Position numbers and translations under genes: made by a program. This document shows positions 25,927 to 43,461 of a stretch of 64,000 bases of DNA, in pieces. Source of the stretch: Bugula neritina (lineage: Eukaryota; Bryozoa; Gymnolaemata; Cheilostomatida; Bugulidae); NCBI GenBank assembly GCA_964035545.1, contig OZ037771.1, positions 5,574,628 to 5,638,627 on the forward strand, given 5' to 3'. Under the pieces are notes generated by a model. That model searched no databases. It was given only the letters and a program-made list of their open reading frames with translations, and was not told where the DNA came from. The number at the start of each line of letters is the position of its first letter. Positions within the stretch are counted from its first letter, which is position 1.

Positions 25927-26010
25927 TATTGCCGTAGATATGCCTACAGAGCAAAAGATCATGCTAAGCAGCACAATGTGCCTTATAGTCTGATTGGTGT
26001 TGCAACTCAT
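25927..26010 (-). CDS. Orphan signal-peptide-like exon (copy 2)
   Basis: 84 nt, phase 0, ATG to GTAAGC donor, like copies 0 and 1 and almost identical to copy 1. Function and expression unknown. Confidence 0.35.
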
Positions 26011-26728
26011 TAGGGTTAAGTTTCTCCTTTTTTATTAGTTTCATGTTTTTTAGTACTTGTCATTTTTGTTATTGATTACTATTTAATTCACTATTCCTAT
26101 AATCCTATAGCAATTATATGTACTGAATACTGGTATTTCGGCACTACTATGAGTTATTAGACATAGCCAGTTTTTCTTCTGAGCGTTTATATTTGGGACC
26201 AGCCGAGGTGGCGCAGGAATAGCGATGATTCAAGATAACAGTAGAATCTCAGAGGTGCTTTGGCTACAGATTGCCAAGTTCTATTTTCATTTCAAGGTCA
26301 TGTTACGTTATTTAGTAAACATAAGCAAATCACGGTCAAAAATTAAAGTTTGCTGAAATTCATAAAAACTTACTATATGTTGAGTAATTCTATCTAAATA
26401 TAATGCATAGCAAAAACAGACTGCAACATTAAAAAGTGAAGTCATGTCATATGAGCTAAATACATACTATCTTATATACAGGCCGTTATGCAAAAATTCA
26501 TTATGTTCTGTATATCCAAAATTTACTAAAAAGTTGAGAAAAAGCATAAAAAATTGAGCAAAATTAGAAAAAGATCCTTTGATTATTTGATTGCATTTGT
26601 TTGTATTTTAATAATTTAGGACAAAAGATTATATACATTAGCAAATAAATTGTGAAATATAGCTAAAACTAGACATATATCGAGTGTGTAGTGAATTAAG
26701 TAAAATGACCCTTTAACTATTATGTTTC

Positions 26729-26805
<77 letters not shown>

Positions 26806-26965
26806 CTGTAATTGTTATAATAGTCTGATTAAAAAAATGGTAGTTGAAAGTTGAAATGTTTTTGTTTAGCAAAAGTTTTAGCATTCATAGCCTATAATCA
26901 TAATTATACTTAAAAACTGAGAAAAAAGAAAAATATATTTGTTTTAGTGTTGGTAAAGTATAAGG
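26011..26965. other. Intergenic AT-rich DNA, no gene seen
   Basis: Paralogous to 12131-13049. It contains the expanded (TA)n listed separately. No coding evidence. Confidence 0.6.
26731..26803. repeat. (TA)n microsatellite
   Basis: About 36 TA units. The orthologous site in the first unit (12853-12868) has only about 8, so the array expanded after duplication. Confidence 0.95.
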
Positions 26966-27833
26966 TGCCTACTCTTAGGCCGGAGCCAGGAGGTATAGGA
27001 TGCGGTGCTGCTTCAAATCATGCAAGCTTATCGCAGCAGACCACACTCCAGCACGCAAAAGATCCCACACTTCTTGATGCTCGGCGGGGGATACGGGTTC
27101 TGGATCACCTGACGTACTATGTTCCAGCTCCCGAGTCCCCAGTACATGAGTACTTAGAAAAGTTGGTGGAGATCATGGAGCAAGCACATGATGCACTGTG
27201 AGAGAAGCCGCCTGTACTAAGTCGGGGTCTGGGTTTGGATGGTGAGCTATCATAGGGAAGGCGGACAGTCGGCTAAGCTTCAGCCCAAGTTTGCGGGTTC
27301 CTACTGTGTGGTGGAGGTGCAGACTAACCACATGTATCATGCGAAATGCTGGGGGCAGGTTTCAGTCTAGAGTGAGCAGCGCCTAAAGCCTTACCAGCCA
27401 GTCCAAATGTAGTAGGACACGCTCCACCAATCCTGGAGCTCAATCGCCAACCCAACACTCGAGGGAAAGTGACCCGACCCAGGGAGGTAGAGATCTCTGT
27501 TTGTAGGAGGCCGAAGCCTGACCCTGAGCTGGAGCCAACCCTCAACTTGACCATCTAGAGTAACAAGCTCCAGGGCCAGCACCCCCATTAGTGGAGGACA
27601 TCCCCACTCCCATCCCCACCCACGTAACACCTGAAGAGCCACTGAGAGTACAAGAGCTAGTCACCCTGGAAGGAAGCCAGAGGACCAGGAAGCCACCTAG
27701 ATATCTGGCTGATAGTACGCCCAGTACAGGCAATTATCCCAATACCCTACTTGTTTCCTTGGCTTCATCTCCTGCCTCAGCTCCTGATTGCTTTAGTTTA
27801 TCGGCAGCCGTACCTCTCGATAAGTGGGGGGAG
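26966..27833 (+). pseudogene. Decayed Ty3/Gypsy-type integrase C-terminus (copy 2)
   Basis: Near-identical to 13050-13963 with extra small deletions, for example near 26967 and after 27200. The same integrase-tail motifs (YYVPAPESPVHEY) are followed by a proline-rich tail (RKPPRYLAD) and the G-rich polypurine tract before TGTAAAG. It is inactive. Confidence 0.75.
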
Positions 27834-28207
27834 TGTAAAGATTTGCGGACTAATCAGAAGCTACGCAATCCTCAGACTACGCATTGCTACGCTAGCGTAG
27901 ACACATAGTTAATTCTGATACGCTACGCTAACTTCCATCCTTTAGCTAGTAATCATCCCCTGGAGCATTGACTAATGATCACCTGATCATTCTTTGTATT
28001 GCATCAGCTGTGCACTTATAAAATGACAATGATGCGCCAGCCCCACGTTGCCTTACTCCCTGTTCACACATTGCCGTATCCTACGCCGTAACAGCAAATT
28101 TTCGTCATCTTTGATAACATTCGGGCTGAATTGTATTTTGGTATATGCTGCGGTGTTGATCAAGCAGTGCTTGATTAAAAAAATTATGGCGGGCTCCCAT
28201 TGGGTAG
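27834..28207 (+). repeat. Probable LTR start following integrase remnant (copy 2)
   Basis: Same TGTAAAGATTTGCGG terminus and TTATAAAA box as 13964-14340. The 3' end is unresolved. Confidence 0.45.
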
Positions 28208-28972
28208 AGTTGATCTGGTACTAAAATTTAAAGAATATTTTTGCTAGTTTATTTTAATTGCTTATTGTTGATTTAATTAACCAATTCAAAAGTTTTAAAG
28301 GATTAAAAAATCTTTATCCGGCTTGTTTGAATTAAACTTGGCTTAAAAATCTAGTTTTCCCTTATCACAAAAGCACGCAAACCAAAAACTTGAAAATATT
28401 TATTATTCAAAGTAGTTTGCAAAATTATTTTAAGGACAAATATATTTAAAAAAGGGATTGTTTCCTTTTAATTGCTTTTATTTAGTCAATAGCGTTTGTA
28501 GCAAAATTAGCGCTAGCTTGCTTGGCTATTTTGGCTATATTACAAACGTACTAAGAAAAGCTTTTTACAGCACAGCTAGTGCTAACTAAAAGACCTCTGG
28601 CACTTGGCAATAGTTGGTGCAAGTGGACTAGCGCTAATTTCACTACAGCATTTATATAACTTCTTTTGAAAAGAATGTTGCAAATAATTTGTGAATAGTA
28701 TCCTAAGGCGTACAAGTCACCGCAGACAAAAATTAGCCTCATTATGATTGGTCACAGCTCAACGTCGCGCGTTTTACTTTTTGTCAATGTGTGAATGCCT
28801 GTTGACAAAACGTAACAGCGGTGCCATGTTGTTTGTGATGCTACGAGAGGGGGGGGGTTGAGTGGAGCCGGCTGAGTGGCTTGTGCTAAAGTTAGTAATT
28901 ATGTAACATTTTTTTTGTGCCGTCTTTCTCACTCCTATATTATTCATATGCAATAAACGCTATCTATAATAC
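28208..28972. other. Noncoding duplicated DNA, no gene seen
   Basis: Copy of 14341-15104 with a few substitutions and a shorter G-run. No gene is seen. Confidence 0.5.
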
Positions 28973-29570
28973 TGTGGTAAATATCAAATTTATCCCCCTT
29001 GACACATTACTTATGACTATTTTTCTAAATACTGTAGTTATAGCTAAGTCTGTGACGTAACTTTCTAATACATTAAATGCTATGGCTATTGTTAAGCTTT
29101 TAGCATAGTAAATAGTAATTAATCCCTTTTCCCCAATTACAAGTTACAATACGCATACACTTGGTTGAGTTCATTTTTTATTCATGTAAACCAACAGTTG
29201 GACCGAGTTCGGCAGGTGGATGCCGACATTGGGTCTGTCGTTTACCGACATGATCAGTGTCAGTTACCGGCATGACGAATGTCGCCATTTTCTGCCGAAT
29301 GTCGCCATTTTCTGCCGAATGTCGCCATTTTTTTGCCGAATGTCGGCCCGCTGTCGGTGGAAGGTTCTAGAAGTCCTTTGTTCTACTAGTATAAAAGAAC
29401 ACGCATTTTCGAGCTTCAGTCACTTAAAGACTGGAGCCCGGACTAGATACATCTCATATACAATAAAGGATACCGTACACACACGAATTCAACACTCCCT
29501 CTTGTCTCTTAAATAACAAGGGGTTATGTTCTCTGCCTGATTTAATTCTATAACCCACAAAACTACTACA
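28973..29570 (+). mobile_element. Candidate solo LTR (copy 2)
   Basis: Copy of 15105-15699: TGTGGT and ACTACA ends, ATAC on both sides (28969-28972, 29571-29574), TATAAAAG at 29390 and AATAAA at 29462. It was duplicated with its flanks, so it is not an independent insertion. Confidence 0.45.
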
Positions 29571-29779
29571 ATACTCGCTACTCATGGGTTATTGATCTGC
29601 ATCGCACCTAGTCTCAATTACCCACACACTGTGAACCCTATAATTCACAACAATAACATGAAACAGCTCTCAGTGGTTGATAACATGGAACAACTTTCAG
29701 CAGCAATTACAATATAAAATATAATTTTGCAGTCCTAATTTATCAAATAGCACCAACTTTTATTAATAGTTATTCTGAT

Positions 29780-29907
29780 TGTAGTGTTAACCTACCAGGC
29801 TAAGCTCTAGCTCCAAAGTGTTCCTTGTTGGCTTTCCTTCGGCTATCACTTGTCAGTAGCTTTAGTACTTGTTAGCTTGTAGCTTGTCAACATCAGATCA
29901 TCTTACA
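29780..29907 (-). repeat. 3' LTR of the gag-protease element
   Basis: 128 bp, base-for-base identical to 32315-32442 as read by eye. No TATA box is obvious. Confidence 0.93.
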
Positions 29908-29909
29908 TG

Positions 29910-29919
29910 CTCCCTCCTT
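29910..29919 (-). other. Polypurine tract
   Basis: On the minus strand AAGGAGGGAG lies two bases before the 3' LTR, the normal place for the plus-strand primer. Confidence 0.7.
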
Positions 29920-30180
29920 ACAAAAGAGAAGCAGGGCACAAGAGCACATTTTCAGAATACCAGAACACATATCTATATTATCATCATCATGATGCTAATA
30001 ATTCTACATGCCCTTTTCTTTTAAAAGAGAAGTGCAATCAATTCAAACAAAACTAGCTTTCAACTAATGCCCTTGAATACTTAAACTTATTATGAAGTGG
30101 TTCAAAGTGGCTCAGTCCTAGATGTCGAATCCCACCTCCTCTCATTGCTAGCACTGTTGGGAAGAACAATGCCAAATTTG

Positions 30181-30498
30181 ACATTTATCATATTATCTGA
30201 AAGTGAAGTAGCAGCAAGGGTCAAGGCTGACTTCTCTTGCTAGCTTGCAGAGTCTTCTATGAGTTAAACTAAGGAACTCACAGGAGCAGACAACATTAGT
30301 GGCAATGTTGATGATGTCATGTCAGTACTGAGGTCAAACCTCACATTTATCATATTATCTGAAAGTGAGATGTCGAGGGTCTGCATATAGACTACACTCG
30401 GCTCACACCCCGTGAAGCAACAGCGAGGGTCACAACTGACTTCTCTCGTCGGCTTACAGAGTCTTCCATGAGTTAAACTCACGGGAGCAGACAACATT
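30181..30498. repeat. Imperfect internal tandem duplication of the element
   Basis: 30181-30297 and 30343-30498 share long matches (for example CATTTATCATATTATCTGAA and GAGCAGACAACATT). They lie in the noncoding part between the protease stop and the 3' LTR. The role is unknown. Confidence 0.75.
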
Positions 30499-30616
30499 GT
30501 TGGTAACTGCTTCTGCCTGTCATTCCATAGTATTCCACTGCAATAATGTGTTTATATCATTACAGTGAACATCAATACACTTTTCCATATCTACAACACA
30601 CATGTATCATTTTATA

Positions 30617-32005
30617 TCAACATTGCAGATCCAGCAATTTTAACCTAGTAATATCAGCTATACCAAGCAAATTTTCAGTAGAGTTTTCCAATACATAAAT
30701 CTTGGTATCCACAAATCTGTTGAAGTCGCCAATGCAAACCTTAGCTCTGCCTAGCACATTCACCAAAGACTTATCAACACCTGTAATATGCTTATCTGGT
30801 TCCTTTAATTTAATGTTCAGCTTTTCTGCAGTCGCCTCAGTAAGTGTAGAAACCTCAGACCCAGTATCTAGCAAGAATTCTACACGTCTACCACTAACTA
30901 ATAAAGTCCTTGTTATTTTAGGACTGACATTGTGATTATAAGTCCCATCACTCTTTGTAGAAAACTTCACTGATTTTAGGGAGTCCATAACTCCGATCCT
31001 GTTTTCTCTTTGTTCCACATATCTCTTTTTGTGATGATATCTTTTGTTATCAGAACAATCTTGAGCAATGTGGCCGAATTCCTTGCACATGTAGCAACGG
31101 GTTTTAGGACAGTTTCTCACATAATGCCCTGTACGGTCACATCTAAAGCATCTGCCATAACTTTTGTAAGCATTTTGCGATTTATAACTACAATGTTGAT
31201 ATGAATGACATGCCTCTTTTTTCTTTGAAAAAGAGTTGTCTCTATTGATAGAAGTTGTCTTATCATAATTAGATCTATGTAGAACTTTATCTCTTTTCTT
31301 ACAGTGTTCTGAGCTATCATTAGCTCGGTAAGAATATGTGAGTCTACCAATTGACTGTTCATCTATGCATTCATTGTTTATTGCATTTAAAGCATCCTCA
31401 GAAAGTTTACTTAAATGTGCAGCACGACTTTTTCTTTTCAGTTGTTCCCAGCTTAGGTTAGCATGCTGTAACAAATATCTGCGTAACCCTGAATTTCTTA
31501 GACCATTAACTGCTAGTGCGACTGCAAATCCCATTCTAACATCATCATTATTGCCAAAGTTTATTGCTCTACTTAGCTTCTCAACTCTTAGCAAATAATC
31601 AATTTCATTTTCTCCACAAGATTGGGTCACAGTGACAAATTTCATGGTTTTCACATAAAATGTATCATCTCTATCATAGTGAGATTGCAGTAAGTCTAAG
31701 GCTAACTCATATCCATCATCAGAGTTATTATTCAAATCAAAGCCTAATGATTGTAAAGTATCAAGACCTTCTGACCCTACAGCTCCTAACAGAACTAAAA
31801 GCTTTCTCCTACCTCTAAATCTGCTAACCTGTTCATCTCCTACTACTTCAAACCCTGCATTAAGGGAAGTAACTTCTATACTCAATTTAAATTGAATGAG
31901 CCATGAGTTCCAAGATTTGGTTATGTTGCTTTCATCCAACTTTAATTTAGGAAAAGCATTAAGGTCTAATTTGATGTCTCCATGAGCCATACTACAGGTA
32001 AGCAC
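30617..32005 (-). CDS. Retrotransposon gag-protease polyprotein
   Basis: Intact 462-codon ORF. Residues about 1-220 are a gag-like region without recognised motifs. Two CCHC zinc knuckles (C-x2-C-x4-H-x4-C) at about 286-299 and 304-317 would bind the RNA in the particle. A pepsin-type retroviral protease half-site follows, with DTG at about 380-382 and a later NLLG motif near 445. The frame then stops; no polymerase region follows in any frame. The gag-protease is expected to package and process, with polymerase activities supplied in trans. The start at 32005 is the first in-frame ATG; a second in-frame ATG lies five codons on. It stands alone in the element. Confidence 0.88.
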   Translation of the reverse strand: MLTCSMAHGDIKLDLNAFPKLKLDESNITKSWNSWLIQFKLSIEVTSLNAGFEVVGDEQVSRFRGRRKLLVLLGAVGSEGLDTLQSLGFDLNNNSDDGYELALDLLQSHYDRDDTFYVKTMKFVTVTQSCGENEIDYLLRVEKLSRAINFGNNDDVRMGFAVALAVNGLRNSGLRRYLLQHANLSWEQLKRKSRAAHLSKLSEDALNAINNECIDEQSIGRLTYSYRANDSSEHCKKRDKVLHRSNYDKTTSINRDNSFSKKKEACHSYQHCSYKSQNAYKSYGRCFRCDRTGHYVRNCPKTRCYMCKEFGHIAQDCSDNKRYHHKKRYVEQRENRIGVMDSLKSVKFSTKSDGTYNHNVSPKITRTLLVSGRRVEFLLDTGSEVSTLTEATAEKLNIKLKEPDKHITGVDKSLVNVLGRAKVCIGDFNRFVDTKIYVLENSTENLLGIADITRLKLLDLQC

Positions 32006-32296
32006 TTTTATTACAGTAAATGAAACAATTTAATTTTAAGCAGCTATCTCGTGATTATGCACTGTACTCTCAGTTTCAACCTCTGGGCATCCGTGTCTCT
32101 CAAAGTTTAATTCTCGGTTCCTTTCGCCGGCACTCTTATTCTGAATCTATTAGTATTATTTATAAATTGCTCAAAAGTCAACACTCACCACCTTTCTCAA
32201 CAAGCCTCTCAACTCTTTTTCCCAAAAATAAACCTCTGAAGTCTAGTAAACTCCAAACAACACACTTCTCTCTTTTGTAACTCTTGTCTCCTCAAT

Positions 32297-32314
32297 ATCC
32301 TGCCGACTGCGCCA
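32297..32314 (-). other. Primer binding site, serine tRNA type
   Basis: The 18 nt directly inside the 5' LTR, read as TGGCGCAGTCGGCAGG and on, are complementary to the 3' end of a metazoan serine tRNA including its CCA. They adjoin the LTR with no gap. Confidence 0.75.
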
Positions 32315-32442
32315 TGTAGTGTTAACCTACCAGGCTAAGCTCTAGCTCCAAAGTGTTCCTTGTTGGCTTTCCTTCGGCTATCACTTGTCAGTAGCTTTAG
32401 TACTTGTTAGCTTGTAGCTTGTCAACATCAGATCATCTTACA
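32315..32442 (-). repeat. 5' LTR of the gag-protease element
   Basis: 128 bp, identical to the other LTR, followed on the plus strand by the CTGAT target duplication. Confidence 0.93.
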
Positions 32443-32447
32443 CTGAT

Positions 32448-33030
32448 ATCTCAAGTATAAATTGCTTACAACTATTCAATTTTAAGCAATAAGCAGTAAA
32501 TCAAAGTAGTCAGTAGGTGGTTTAAATTTTTTTTACGTATCATTGGTCAATTTGTTGGGAAGGATTGTGCATGCGGTGACTTAATGTGTATTCATGAAAG
32601 CATTTTAAAAGTGAAACTTGCAGTTTCCTGCAAGGTGTTATAACTTATAAGCGTAACACATTTCTTTAACTGTTGCTAGTTAGCCTATGAATTAAAGTGA
32701 TTGGTAAATATTGTTATATCTAGCTGAACGGCCAGCTTTGATTGATGTGGCCAGAGGTATATTTTGATGACAGAAAAAAATACTAGAAATTTATCAGGAT
32801 ACAAAACATTTAAATTATACATTATTTCGCTTTAGATTAGCTCTGTAACGATGTACAATCTACATATCATGTCTATAGAAGTTCTTTACTCTTTTAGTCA
32901 CTTTCTATCTATCAATTATACATTGAAAAGCATTAGTTAGGATTAGAAGTTTAAAAGTCATTCAATGTAAAATTCATGAAGTGTTTTGCCGAATAAACAA
33001 ATTGTATTGGATATTTGAAAGTACATTGAT
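32448..33030. other. Downstream flank of A3, no gene seen
   Basis: AT-rich, near-identical to 15911-16496. No coding evidence. Confidence 0.6.
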
Positions 33031-39200
<6,170 letters not shown>

Positions 39201-41984
39201 GGTGACAGCTAGCTGATAAATGATGAGCCTGTGTGTTCATAGTTTAGCAATATGGCTGTCTAAATAGCTTAAGCATCTGTTTCCTTGTTTCCTCGTTGAA
39301 ATAACTGCTATTTATTAGTGAGAAACTGGTTTTGCTTTATCAAAAACATATTCAATAAGAATTTAATTGGATCAAAACCAGATGCACTGCTTTAGCTACT
39401 CCTTGTCGTGGTTGCTACTGTCTTTTTTTATGTTTATTATGCAGTTATATTATAGCAACTACAATATAGATTAGACAGCATAATAATAAAGGACTGTATT
39501 TATTCAAAGGCAAGAATGTGACAAGTAAAACTTTGAGATACAACTGCAAAAAGGTTAGCTAGTTAGCTGGTCTAGTTTAAATATAAATTGCTGCTGTAGC
39601 TATAGCATTCATATAGTGATACCAAACAAGATCTCTATACACTGTATGATTTTACACTTTTAATATGATTAGGTAATTAGTAATTTTTACTGCATTATCA
39701 ATAATGTCATCGTCTGAACAACAAGCAAACGGCTATCAGTTTGCAATATATTATAATATAGTATAATATATATTTTGCTTATAATACAAATTTACAATAT
39801 CATCATTTAACAATAAATTAAAGAATAGAAGCTCATATAATAAGTGTTGAAGCAATGACATGGCTGTTACCGAAGGCATTAAAAATGAATTTCAGAAATT
39901 ACCAGCGCTGTTTAAAACCATACTTTTCTTTTATTTGAATGCTAAAATAGCACTAATCAATAATGTACTTTATTTAAAATTAGTTATTATTATGAGATTA
40001 TATTCTTCTTGAAATATAGGAAACATTTGAAGCAACAATTTTATAATATGCAGTTATCCTCAAACATGATATCGTCATTTTTAAAATTAGGTATGATCTT
40101 AGCATATAAATGAATGGATACAATTTGAGCTTATTTGTCAACAACAATTTTTTTTTTTGGTTGACTTTGCAAAAAGAGTTGCACTCTACTTTAATTTTTC
40201 TGCGAGATTTAACAATTTCCTTCACACCCATGACTGCAGATGCAGTAAATGATTATTGTATAAACAGAGCTAGTAGTTGTTAGCATCATGGATTACCATA
40301 TGTTAAACTTACATGACCTTAGATATAGACAATTAGACAATAGCTGTAATGCAGTACAAATAATATTACTCTGACTACTTGCCAAGAAGCAGTTATACTG
40401 GAAGTCTGTGGACAAGTAAATCAAAGCCTTTGCAATTTAGTGATGTATGAATAATACATTCGCTATCAAATTACTGTATCTAGTAGATAATGTCAAATAA
40501 AACATGGAAGACAACTAGCAATCTACTGTAAAAAGGTCAAACATGCTGCTAAAGGTTTTTCTCAAATCTATGAGCTATCTAGACTTTCATGGCTCACAAG
40601 TGCAAATACTATTAGCAATACTTCAATCTATGCATTGATACTAATAATTGCGGAATGGCTGTTCACTGTTGTGTATAAGTTTGATAATAAATCTGCCTAC
40701 TTGAATGCTCTTATAGGTAAAAAGACATTTACGTAAAATAACCACCAGGAAAAAAACCATTGCCAGTTTTTGACAAACGTATGACTATAATCACCTCTTT
40801 AGATTATTTTGTCAAGGGAAAATGAATATAATTAGCATACAGTTTTTGAGGAAATAAAAACAGTTTCTTAAGCTAAAACCTATTATACGCAGCCGAATAA
40901 AATGAACTGTTAACGAAAACCGATTCCACTAAATATTGCATATCAAGCAGCAAAAAATTGTAACTATACCGACAATGAATCAGTTATCAAAAGGTATGGA
41001 TAATAATTTTAGTATTGCTGTGAAGGCTAGACAAGGAACTGTTTTCTAGTAACTATTATATAGTGGATCTATTTATAGATAATTGCTTAGGTGCTAGAAG
41101 TAACAGATAACAATTGGGGTTCAAGTTCTTACAGAACACAATACATGTTTCGTAATCTATTGTATTCTTAGGCTGATTGTTCACATCGCAAAGGTTTGAG
41201 GAAAAATATGGCTGTTTTTTGGCATCACACATAAACTTTTAACAGATCAAAAATATTTGTCTCCGACGTTTGTAACTGTCAGCTGCAACAGACAGTTTCT
41301 ATAATTGAAAATGCTTCAATGTAGACAGACTTATACGCTGTAGATTATTTGTCATTTCATCTTATAACAAAATGCAGCTTGAATTGTGTGATTATCCGAA
41401 CAACATGAGGTCTATCACAGTTATATTCTCTTGTTTTAGAATGCAGATTGAAAACATTTGTAATTTTGTTAAAGTAAAAAAATTTAGAAATTAGGTCAAA
41501 AAGCAGATGAAAAATTAAGCTTTATATTAACCACTAGCATAAAAAAGTTACTGCATAGAATAGCTGGCAAGAGGCACAGAAGTTGTATTGTTCATATTTA
41601 GGTACTCCAGTTATTTTAGCAACTAATCATGCATTACATAAAGAAAATATTATAAACTAAGGAGAACAGGTTTTTTTGTGAACATAAATATTGTTACCAT
41701 GGTTACGCCACTTGACAATTCTATATAATTATAATATAGCAATAGAATAATAAATGAATTGATAACTGTTTCATAATGCATCCATTACTATTGTAGTAGT
41801 ATCACTAGTTCTAAATCTATACAAGTTATTATAATGTATAACTATTGCACTTTAGCAACACAGTCATGCATGTCATTAAGTGCGTTGTATACCAGAATAT
41901 GCAGCTTGCAGTACATTACAGAGACTAACTACTTAACTTTTACATTAATGTATCTATTCATTCTCCAAGTTAAACTTTGCCTAG
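39201..41984. repeat. Upstream block of A3, segmental duplication, no gene seen
   Basis: Paralogous to 8665-11404 and 22574-25319, closer to the latter. No gene is supported. Confidence 0.75.
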
Positions 41985-43461
41985 GGTGTTGAAGACACTT
42001 ATACGATCAAATTGTCTCATATTGTTGTAGTGGTGGTGAAATGCACACAGTCTATATATAAGATGATGACGGAAAACATAGAGAACTATAACAATGATAG
42101 CAGCTATTACAGAAAACGAAATGATTAAAATGAGGTTTTTCTGTAAAATATCTTTTGTCTCAGTAAAGCTAGAAAGTTTTTCAACTTCACTTGAGATAAT
42201 TGATGTCGTCGGATTGTTGTAAAATAATTGTTATCTTCCGTTGTTTTCAAAGTGATAATTGTTGTAGAGTCAGAACTTTTGCTCTTATAATCAAAGTTTT
42301 GTCACAAACTTTTTGAAAAAAATTTTAGATACAAAACAAAACTATTGTTTGGGGCTGAGTAGGGGCTGAGGCTAGGTGTGCCTGTAATAAACAGCTCCTC
42401 TAAAGATTTGTGTAGCGGGTATAACTCCGAATAGGCATAGCAATGTGCTGGTAGGTAGTTCTGCTTCATTCTGTAGCCACATGGTGCAACATGTTATAAT
42501 AATAAATTCTTATATAGCAATCCCTTATTGTTAAAGTTAAAGTTGGGTATAGCAGGTTGAATGCATGCAATGAAGAAGTGATAAACATATCCTGGTAACA
42601 AAAAATTGCTTTTATTACATTATTAAAATAAAACCTTAATATTAAAATTAATCAAACATGTCGAAGATCAGTTTTTCCAATTTTGCACTCAAGTGCACAG
42701 CAATCAATTCAAAAATAATTATGTAACTCGGCACTAATATGGCATTATACTGGTTCATAAAACCTGGATTTTAGTTCCAGAATGAAGCAACCCACTGACA
42801 TCATATTTTATATGACGCTTACATATTCTAGTTATATTATCAACTTATTAACTCAAATAATCTGTGCGTATTGAAGAAGATATTATTGGTATGAATTGCA
42901 CTTGTAAAAGCAATGAAAATTTAGAGTTAGATATTTAAAATGAACATAAAAATCATTTATCTTAAAAACCCTTTTTGCTGATCAGTAAATCTAATAAAAT
43001 ATATCAGTAGTTTAGCTAAAAGCCTTCAACTATTTTTTGGTAATAGATAAAACACTATATACTGTAACATAATACTATTTACAATATACGTACCTGAGTG
43101 TCTTCAGAGTTGTCAGTCCTTTGAATGAGTCTCTACTGATAGTTTCATTAGAAAGTAGAATATTGTTGAAAGAGATGTTAAGATGTAAGAGTCGTGTATT
43201 GGAGGCAAATACGAAGGAACCTATGAATGAAATCTTGTTGTAGGAGAGATCAAGATACTCAAGGTCAGTGAGAGGTGAAAGGTCAGGTATGTTGCTGAGG
43301 TGATTGTGATTGAGTTTTAGTACTCTGATACCAGTTGTATTGAGAGTTGGTGGTACAGAGAACTGTGTTATTTGACTATCGCTACAGTCCATGACACCAG
43401 GTAAATCACAGGTACATCTCTCTATCTCACAAAGTTTTTCACACTGTCTGCTTTGAATAAA
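41985..43461 (-). pseudogene. Type B Toll-like receptor remnant B3 with an intact exon 2
   Basis: The most complete type B remnant. 41985-42330 matches the stalk/transmembrane end of B6 exon 4; 42340-42470 is the short LRR exon; 43094-43461 is a fully open 368-nt exon 2 with acceptor, donor and cysteine cap (RQCEKLCEIERCTC). The signal-peptide exon is missing: sequence next to the ancestral exon 1 site is joined directly (near 43600) when compared with 268-512. Most LRRs and the TIR exon are also gone. B1 and B2 lack even exon 2, owing to a further deletion of about 1.8 kb. Confidence 0.75.

Larger units (their letters stand above)
29780..32442 (-). mobile_element. Young LTR retrotransposon with gag-protease only
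   Basis: Complete 2663-bp element. Two identical 128-bp LTRs (TG...CA) are flanked by the 5-bp target duplication CTGAT (29775-29779 and 32443-32447). The empty site is visible in the paralogous flanks at about 15906 and 48287. Read on the minus strand the order is LTR, tRNA-Ser-type primer site, one gag-protease ORF, about 700 bp of noncoding DNA with an internal duplication, polypurine tract, LTR. Reverse transcriptase, RNase H and integrase are absent, so movement would need enzymes from elsewhere. Identical LTRs and an intact ORF point to a recent insertion. Confidence 0.93.

Noticed and set aside
30617-32005. A complete autonomous retrotransposon or endogenous retrovirus
   Set aside because: No reverse transcriptase, RNase H, integrase or envelope coding exists within the 2663-bp element.
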